A stretch of DNA of 11,433 bases from Ardenticatenaceae bacterium (GTDB lineage Bacteria; Chloroflexota; Anaerolineae; Promineifilales; Promineifilaceae), in the NCBI GenBank assembly GCA_020634495.1, contig JACKBR010000095.1, positions 1 to 11,433 on the forward strand, given 5' to 3'. The position numbers were made by a program, and so were the translations under genes. How positions within the stretch are numbered: position 1 is the first letter of the stretch; every line of letters begins with the position of its first letter. The notes below the pieces were generated by a model. That model was not told where the DNA came from and searched no databases. It saw nothing but the letters and a program-made list of their open reading frames with translations. This document shows, in pieces, positions 7,149 through 11,433 of this stretch.

Positions 7149-9215
7149 TTAGCTTTCTTCGTCAGCCGCCTTGGCTTTGGCAATGACGTCTGCCTGCATG
7201 TGGGTTGGAACACGGCCGTAGCGCAGGTATTTCATGGCAAACACGCCACGCCCTTGGGTCATAGAGCGCAAATCGGCCGTGTACGACAGCATTTCAGCCA
7301 GAGGCACTTCTGCTTTGACAATGCTCTTTGTGCCTTCCTGGTCCATGCCCAGCACACGGGCGCGTCGGGTGTTCATATCCCCCAAAATATCGCCCATGTT
7401 GTCAGCCGGAACCGTAACCGAAACTTCATAGATTGGCTCTAGCAAAACGGGGCCAGCGCCTAGCATGGCTTGCTTAAACCCTTCGCGGCCGGCCGTTTGG
7501 AACGCAATTTCCTTGGAGTCAACCGGATGTTCCTTGCCGTCATAAACAATGGCTTTAACGCCCACAACTGGAAAGCCAGCAACCGGGCCAGATTCCAATG
7601 CCTGACGGCACCCTTTTTCTGTTGCCGCCACAAATGGCGCGGAAATTGCGCCACCAAAGATTTCAGAACCAAATTCAAATTCGGCGTCATCGTCCATCGA
7701 TTCTACCCGCAGGAAAACGCGGGCGTATTGTCCAGCGCCACCAGATTGTTTCTTGTGGGTGTATTCGGCAGAGTTGGTTTTGGTGATGGTTTCCCGGTAG
7801 GGCACTTTGGGAATGGTTGTGGTGAGGTGAACGCCAAATTTTGAGCCTGCCTTTTGTACGGCAATGTCTAAATGGGTGGGGCCCATCCCAGACAAGATGG
7901 TTTCACGGGTGGCTGTTTCCGTGTGCCATTTTAGCGTGGGGTCTTCTGTAACCAGGCGGGCCAGCGCCTGGCTGAGCTTGGCAACATCAGACTGGGCCAC
8001 GGGATGGATGGCAACCTGGGCGATGGGATTTGGCTGAGAAATTGGTGCCAACTTTAGCTGGTTGCCCCGGTCACACAGGGTGTCGTTTGTGTGGGCGTCT
8101 CCTAGCTTAACCACAATGCCGATGTCGCCGCTGTGGAGTTTGGCAACGGCCGTTTGTTCCTTACCCGTCAATATTTGCAAAGACCCAACCCGAACCTCAC
8201 TGTCTAGATTTGCGTCCCAAATGCGGCTGTCGGATTCCAGCACGCCACCATAAACGCGAATGTAGCTCATTTTGCCGTAGGGATCCTCACGGGTTTTAAA
8301 GATAAAGGCGGCAAGGGGTGAACTGTCATCCACCTTGTGCGTGACTTCTTCACCTTCCGCATTGGTAGCGGTGAAGCCACCCGTTTCGTTGGGGGCGGGG
8401 AATAGTCGCACCATAGCGTTCATGAGCGGCACAACGGCGATGCCAGCCTGGGGGGCGCTGTACAGCACGGGGATGGCGGAACCTTGCTGCATGGCCAGCT
8501 TCAGCCCGCGCACGATGTCCTCGTCAGACAGCCCATCATTTTCAAAATATTTTTCCATGAGGGCATCATCACCCTCGGCAGCGGCTTCAACAAGGGCCAG
8601 GTGTGCTTCTTCGGCGGCGTCGGCCAAATCGTCGGGAATGGGGCTGCGCTCATCGTTGGTGCCCAGGCGCGCTTCCATCGAAAGCAAATCGACGACGCCC
8701 TTGAAGGTGGCTCCTTCGCCAATGGGCAGCTGGAGCGGAATGAAATTGCCGCTGAGATTGTCTTCAATGCTTTTGTAAGCCCGGGCTGCCCGCACATTTT
8801 CGCGGTCCATTTTGTTGATTACCACGATGCGGGGCAGGTTGCGTTGCTCTGCAGATTGCCAAACGATTTCTGTACCCACTTCTACGCCAGCAACGGCTTC
8901 TACCAGAACCACTGTGCCTTCAGCAACGGCCAGGGCGGCATTGACTTCGCCAATAAAATCAGCATAGCCGGGGGTGTCCATCACGTTGATTTTACTGTCT
9001 TTCCAATCAATTGGGGCCAGGGCGGTGGCAATGGAACTGTTGCGGCTGATTTCTTCTTCTTCAAAATCCATTGCTGCGGTGCCGCTTTGCACGTCTCCCA
9101 TGCGGGTGGTGACTTTGGTGTCGAAAAGCAGTCGTTCCACCAGGGTGGTTTTTCCAGCGCCATTGTGTGAAATGAGTGCGATGTTACGAATTTGATTAGT
9201 TTTGTACTCTTTCAT
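7149..9215 (-). CDS. fusA: EF-G-like translation GTPase (EF-G2 subfamily)
   Basis: The 688-residue protein has EF-G length and domain order. The GTPase domain shows G1 SHNGAGKTT (16-24), G3 DTPGYADF (80-87) and G4 NKMD (134-137). It is followed by the beta-barrel domain II, domain IV (THKKQSGGAGQYARV) and domain V (EPIYEVSVTVPADNMGDILGDMNTRR). Canonical EF-G drives tRNA-mRNA translocation on the ribosome. This one differs at key sites: Tyr84 replaces the His of DTPGH, switch I reads RNSSI (58-62) instead of RGITI, and G1 is SHNGAGKTT instead of AHIDAGKTT. These changes fit the EF-G2 paralogue group, known in Thermus and actinobacteria, so a second canonical fusA probably exists elsewhere in the genome. 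The ATG at 9215 has AAGAGG 9 nt upstream. The gene is convergent with hyuA and has its own promoter and terminator. Confidence 0.93.
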   Translation of the reverse strand: MKEYKTNQIRNIALISHNGAGKTTLVERLLFDTKVTTRMGDVQSGTAAMDFEEEEISRNSSIATALAPIDWKDSKINVMDTPGYADFIGEVNAALAVAEGTVVLVEAVAGVEVGTEIVWQSAEQRNLPRIVVINKMDRENVRAARAYKSIEDNLSGNFIPLQLPIGEGATFKGVVDLLSMEARLGTNDERSPIPDDLADAAEEAHLALVEAAAEGDDALMEKYFENDGLSDEDIVRGLKLAMQQGSAIPVLYSAPQAGIAVVPLMNAMVRLFPAPNETGGFTATNAEGEEVTHKVDDSSPLAAFIFKTREDPYGKMSYIRVYGGVLESDSRIWDANLDSEVRVGSLQILTGKEQTAVAKLHSGDIGIVVKLGDAHTNDTLCDRGNQLKLAPISQPNPIAQVAIHPVAQSDVAKLSQALARLVTEDPTLKWHTETATRETILSGMGPTHLDIAVQKAGSKFGVHLTTTIPKVPYRETITKTNSAEYTHKKQSGGAGQYARVFLRVESMDDDAEFEFGSEIFGGAISAPFVAATEKGCRQALESGPVAGFPVVGVKAIVYDGKEHPVDSKEIAFQTAGREGFKQAMLGAGPVLLEPIYEVSVTVPADNMGDILGDMNTRRARVLGMDQEGTKSIVKAEVPLAEMLSYTADLRSMTQGRGVFAMKYLRYGRVPTHMQADVIAKAKAADEES

Positions 9216-9339
9216 TCGTTAGAACCTCTTGGAAATTAGTGTCATTTGTAGATATTTTAGGGCAGGCGATATGACCGATTATCAGATTCATTGTGGGGAG
9301 TTTGCTTTGTGTGTGGTTAATGTGTATCAATGACGTTTC

Positions 9340-9352
9340 GGTGACCGTCACC
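9340..9352. promoter_or_regulatory. Perfect palindrome, candidate operator or leader hairpin
   Basis: GGTGAC, a single C, then GTCACC form a perfect 6+1+6 palindrome in the divergent spacer between the EF-G-like gene and the LiaF-like gene. If transcription of the EF-G-like gene starts near 9458, this site lies in its leader. Its role is unknown. The rest of the 9216-9579 spacer (364 bp) holds the minus-strand promoter at 9465-9493, a T-rich stretch (9385-9396), one ACGGCCGT copy (9503-9510) and a small hairpin GGCGT-GATA-ACGCC (9538-9551) upstream of the next ribosome site. I see no small gene in it. Confidence 0.35.
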
Positions 9353-9464
9353 TGATCGGGGAAATCAAATGAGCAGTTCCTTATATTTGTTTTTTTGTGA
9401 AAGCGGGAAAAATTTAGTTAAATGCGGACTTTCATCACCTTCACTTATCTTGGGAACGGCGGTG

Positions 9465-9493
9465 ATTTTATTGGAAAAGGGGGGAGTTGTCAA
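9465..9493 (-). promoter_or_regulatory. Sigma-70-type promoter upstream of the EF-G-like gene
   Basis: On the minus strand a perfect TTGACA (9488-9493) is followed after 17 bp by TAAAAT (9465-9470). Transcription would begin near 9458 and give a leader of about 240 nt before the ATG at 9215, which is long. No closer convincing promoter was found. Confidence 0.55.
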
Positions 9494-9579
9494 AACGGTG
9501 CAACGGCCGTTTCTCTGCTGCGTAATGGGTGATTAACGGCGTGATAACGCCTGATTTTTGTCATTTGGAGGTCTGGCTA

Positions 9580-10623
9580 ATGGATGATTTACAAGAAAAT
9601 AGACGGCGTAAAAACGGCCGTTCCCTTTTCGGCCCTATTTTTTTGATTGGCTTGGGCGTTTACTTTTTACTGCGCAATTTGGGCATTGTTTCTGAGCTTA
9701 ACTGGGGTGTGGCGCTGCAATTATGGCCGCTGCTGCTCATCTTTTTGGGACTCAATATTATTGTGCAGCAGGTGAGACGGCCGTTTGGCACGGCGCTTAG
9801 CGGCTTGGTTGGGCTAACGGCGGTGATGGTTTTTGGCGCGGTTTTGTTCTTTGGCCTGGAGCTGCCGTTTTTGTCTCGCTTTAATTTGCAGAACACGGTG
9901 GAGTTCCGGCAGGAAACGGTGGCTGTGAGTGCTGATGGGGTGGAAACGGCCGTTGTCTCGCTGGATTTTGGCAGCCAGGGGGCAGACGTGTCTGGACTTG
10001 ACAGCAGCCGAAACGTGCTGGAAGGCACGCTGAGCGTTGCCGGGGAGCTTGATTTGCGCCAACGGACGCAGGGATCGGAAGCGGTTATCTCGCTTGGCGA
10101 AAATAGCACAAACCTGTGGTGGGGTAACTGGATAACAAACGAACAGCAGCCCCCCTGGCAAATTGGCCTCAGCCGTACGGTGCCGCTGGATTTGACCGTG
10201 GATGTTGGCTCTGGCCAGACGGATTTGGCGCTGGGCAGCCTGCTGCTTTCTGACCTGGTGGTGGATTTTGGCTCCGGGGCAGTGAATTTGCAGCTGCCGG
10301 GTGGCGATTACGATATTCGTCTGGATGGGGGTTCGGGAAAACTGGTGACGACCTTGCCGCAAAACGGCCGTCATGAACTGGTGGTAGATGGCGGGTCTGG
10401 GGCTATGAACTTCTTTTTGCCGCCCAACATGGAGGCCCGCATCGAGCTAGACGGCGGCTCCGGGCGCGTCTCGCTGGATGATCGCTTTGAGCAAATTTCC
10501 GGTGATGATGGGGACGGTGTTTGGCAAACTCCCAACTATGATTCGGACAACGCCAACAGCATTCTTTTCTTCATCGATGGCAGCTCTGGCGCGATTTCGG
10601 TTGAGCAGCCGCAAGGTCGGTGA
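9580..10623 (+). CDS. LiaI/LiaF-like membrane protein with a repetitive beta-rich C-terminal domain
   Basis: The 347-residue protein begins with a basic cytoplasmic tail (RRRKNGR), then three hydrophobic segments at about 17-34, 43-63 and 72-94. The pattern GPIFLIGLGVYFLLRNLG and LWPLLLIFLGLNIIV is typical of the LiaI/LiaF-type membrane domain (DUF5668-like). The C-terminal part resembles the LiaF/DUF2154-type domains that sense or respond to envelope stress. It contains six copies of a VDxGSG-x-hydrophobic motif at 207, 228, 248, 269, 290 and 332, spaced about 21 residues apart with one interval doubled. This suggests a coiled beta-sheet structure. The ATG at 9580 is chosen for GGAGG 8 nt upstream; a GTG at 9529 in frame would remove the good spacing. 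No two-component genes lie beside it, so a link to envelope stress is inference from the fold type only. Confidence 0.82.
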   Translation: MDDLQENRRRKNGRSLFGPIFLIGLGVYFLLRNLGIVSELNWGVALQLWPLLLIFLGLNIIVQQVRRPFGTALSGLVGLTAVMVFGAVLFFGLELPFLSRFNLQNTVEFRQETVAVSADGVETAVVSLDFGSQGADVSGLDSSRNVLEGTLSVAGELDLRQRTQGSEAVISLGENSTNLWWGNWITNEQQPPWQIGLSRTVPLDLTVDVGSGQTDLALGSLLLSDLVVDFGSGAVNLQLPGGDYDIRLDGGSGKLVTTLPQNGRHELVVDGGSGAMNFFLPPNMEARIELDGGSGRVSLDDRFEQISGDDGDGVWQTPNYDSDNANSILFFIDGSSGAISVEQPQGR

Positions 10624-10631
10624 TTGGCGTG

Positions 10632-10679
10632 CAGTAAGTCAGTATTCAGTAAACTGACCCACTGAATACTGACCTACTG
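10632..10679. repeat. Long inverted repeat between convergent genes, overlapping the sufE stop
   Basis: A perfect 13-bp inverted repeat, GTCAGTATTCAGT (10638-10650) and ACTGAATACTGAC (10661-10673), encloses a 10-nt loop. Allowing one mismatch the arms extend to 19 bp (10632-10650 and 10661-10679). It fills the gap between the LiaF-like gene and sufE and reaches across the sufE stop codon. There is no long T-run, but the stem could stop transcription or protect both mRNA ends. A related sequence with ACTGAAT and GAATACTG lies at 7118-7138, also between convergent genes. Confidence 0.75.
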
Positions 10680-11093
10680 TTTACTGAGCTGCTTCATGTG
10701 GGCCAGAACGGCCGTAATGCCATTCAACCTTTGCCCGGTAAGCACCTGCTGTAGCCCCATCCCCAAATAAAATTCCAGCGGAATCTTCTGAATGTCTTCC
10801 GGCGTGGTCCAGCCAATGCCCTCTTGCAATACCGAGGCGTAACCGCGCACGGTGGGCGCTTCTTCGGGAATGTCAAAATGGTAAAAGATTTTGCCATCTT
10901 GCCATTCTGGGTAGATGAAAACGGGGGACATGCACTCGTGTACTTCGTCTTTGTTGGTTTCGCTGGTGTCGATGTGATCCGGCACTGGCGGCAGCTTCTC
11001 GGCAAACTCCAGCAAATATTCCAGTTTTTCCCGGCCCACGCACAGGCTAAAATCTTCAACAATTTCCGCTAGTCGTTGTGGTAAATCAGTCAT
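10674..11093 (-). CDS. sufE: SufE-type cysteine desulfurase activator
   Basis: The 139-residue protein has the size and layout of SufE. This protein accepts persulfide sulfur from the desulfurase SufS on a conserved cysteine and passes it to the Fe-S scaffold. Seen: an N-terminal helix (LPQRLAEIVEDF), the LPPVP segment at 34-38, and HECMSPVF at 52-59, where Cys54 sits in the C-x-S-x-V/F context of the acceptor cysteine. Further on are FHFD-like strands and the C-terminal LGMGLQQVLTGQRLNGITAVLAHM, the usual SufE helix end. I chose the ATG at 11093, which starts the conserved helix at once; an in-frame TTG at 11111 would add six residues. No other suf gene is present. A WD40 gene lies upstream on the same strand, separated by a REP-like element. 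Confidence 0.92.
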   Translation of the reverse strand: MTDLPQRLAEIVEDFSLCVGREKLEYLLEFAEKLPPVPDHIDTSETNKDEVHECMSPVFIYPEWQDGKIFYHFDIPEEAPTVRGYASVLQEGIGWTTPEDIQKIPLEFYLGMGLQQVLTGQRLNGITAVLAHMKQLSKQ

Positions 11094-11138
11094 GCTTTCT
11101 ATTGTAACCAATTCTTGGGGTTTGCCCTAAACTTGGAT

Positions 11139-11206
11139 TGTCATACCTGCGAAGGCAGGTATCCATTATGTTGGCCGGGTGGATGCCTGCCTGCGCGGGC
11201 ATGACA
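11139..11206. repeat. REP-like double hairpin repeat (CCTGCG...GCAGG type)
   Basis: Two 27-bp arms (11139-11165 and 11180-11206) are inverted copies that match at 23 of 27 positions around a 14-bp centre. Each arm is also a small hairpin: ACCTGC-GAAG-GCAGGT in the left, GCCTGC-CTGC-GCGGGC with one G-U pair in the right. This layout matches widespread bacterial palindromic repeats whose translation reads like PAKAGI or RLRGND-type peptides. It lies in the 128-bp gap between the end of the WD40 gene and the start of sufE. Confidence 0.82.
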
Positions 11207-11221
11207 GGGATTAGTCAGACG

Positions 11222-11433
11222 TTAGCGCTGAACTTCTGGCATTCCATACACATGCACCTCGCCAGCGGTGGTGCCAAAGAGCAGGTAATGGCCATCTTGC
11301 GAGAAAATCAGCGAGGTGACGCCATCGGCTTGCGCGTCTAGCTCCAGCAGCAATTCCCCATCTTCTACGCGCCACAGCCTTACGATGCTGTCGTCTGGGC
11401 TGCTGGTGGCCAGGATTGTGTCGTCTGGCGAGA
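11222..11433 (-). CDS. WD40-repeat protein, C-terminal end (runs off the right edge)
   Basis: The minus strand is open from the right edge to a TAA at 11222-11224, giving the last 69 residues. Seen: SPDDTILATSSPDDSIVRLW, a complete WD40 blade end with the closing D-x-x-x-RLW pattern, then a VTSLIFSQDGHYLLFGTTAGEVHVY unit, where VHVY takes the place of the terminal WD. Such proteins form beta-propellers used for protein contacts. The number of blades, any fused domain and the role cannot be seen. The end of the gene is 15 bp from the REP-like repeat, and sufE follows downstream on the same strand. Confidence 0.85.
   Translation of the reverse strand, partial: SPDDTILATSSPDDSIVRLWRVEDGELLLELDAQADGVTSLIFSQDGHYLLFGTTAGEVHVYGMPEVQR

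Larger units (their letters stand above)
603..10715. repeat. Dispersed palindrome ACGGCCGT, 23 copies
   Basis: The exact octamer begins at 603, 645, 1236, 1965, 2673, 3119, 3702, 4227, 4563, 5065, 5157, 6043, 6810, 6876, 7032, 7212, 8146, 9503, 9614, 9777, 9946, 10364 and 10708. Three copies (603, 645, 9503) are intergenic and twenty lie in genes on either strand. Near-misses such as TCGGCCGT and ACGGCCGC also occur. It is a dispersed short motif, not an array. Confidence 0.9.

Noticed and set aside
8484..9170. Open frame of 228 codons on the plus strand
   Set aside because: It is antisense to the EF-G-like GTPase domain and has no ribosome site or family signature.
9529..9579. GTG at 9529 as the start of the LiaF-like protein
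   Set aside because: The ATG at 9580 has GGAGG 8 nt upstream and leads directly into a plausible cytoplasmic tail. The extra 17 residues look like leader sequence.
11138..11341. Short plus-strand open frame starting MSYLRRQ
   Set aside because: Its first part is translation of the REP-like palindrome and the rest is antisense to the WD40 gene.

Overview
The window reads as ordinary chromosomal DNA of a moderately GC-rich bacterium, with short gaps and compact genes. I infer a Chloroflexota (Anaerolineae-like) host. The reasons are an Xpt-GuaA pair, an EF-G2-type GTPase, a LiaI/LiaF-like membrane protein, heptad repeats of the GGAGATT type inside coding regions, and a very high density of the palindrome ACGGCCGT. 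The last two are recalled by me as typical of that phylum; I could not check this.

Layout, left to right. 1-438 (minus) is the N-terminal part of a long-chain polyprenyl diphosphate synthase with a near-consensus promoter. A 247-bp divergent spacer leads to xpt (686-1258) and guaA (1286-2866), a two-gene guanine-nucleotide unit: xanthine to XMP, then XMP to GMP. Next are two adjacent paralogous integral membrane proteins of unknown function (2967-3926 and 3930-4856). A spacer with a 21-bp tandem repeat precedes a hydantoinase/oxoprolinase-type HyuA protein (5001-7082). A strong hairpin terminator (7082-7113) separates it from a convergent EF-G-like GTPase (7149-9215, minus), which has a well-formed promoter about 240 nt upstream of its start. 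A divergent membrane-anchored protein follows (9580-10623): three N-terminal membrane segments and a repetitive beta-rich C-terminal half. Then come sufE (10674-11093, minus), a REP-like double hairpin, and the C-terminal end of a WD40-repeat protein (11222-11433, minus).

The genes are mostly housekeeping (isoprenoid, purine, translation, Fe-S) with two unknown membrane proteins. I see no mobile element with a transposase, no CRISPR array, no tRNA or rRNA, and no clear new multigene system. The most unusual signals are at the DNA level. There are 23 copies of ACGGCCGT in 11.4 kb, used in all three codon phases. Heptad repeats sit in frame inside guaA and hyuA, the latter as an inverted pair able to fold. 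Several different inverted repeats occupy gene ends and spacers. A possible anti-Shine-Dalgarno switch lies in front of xpt.
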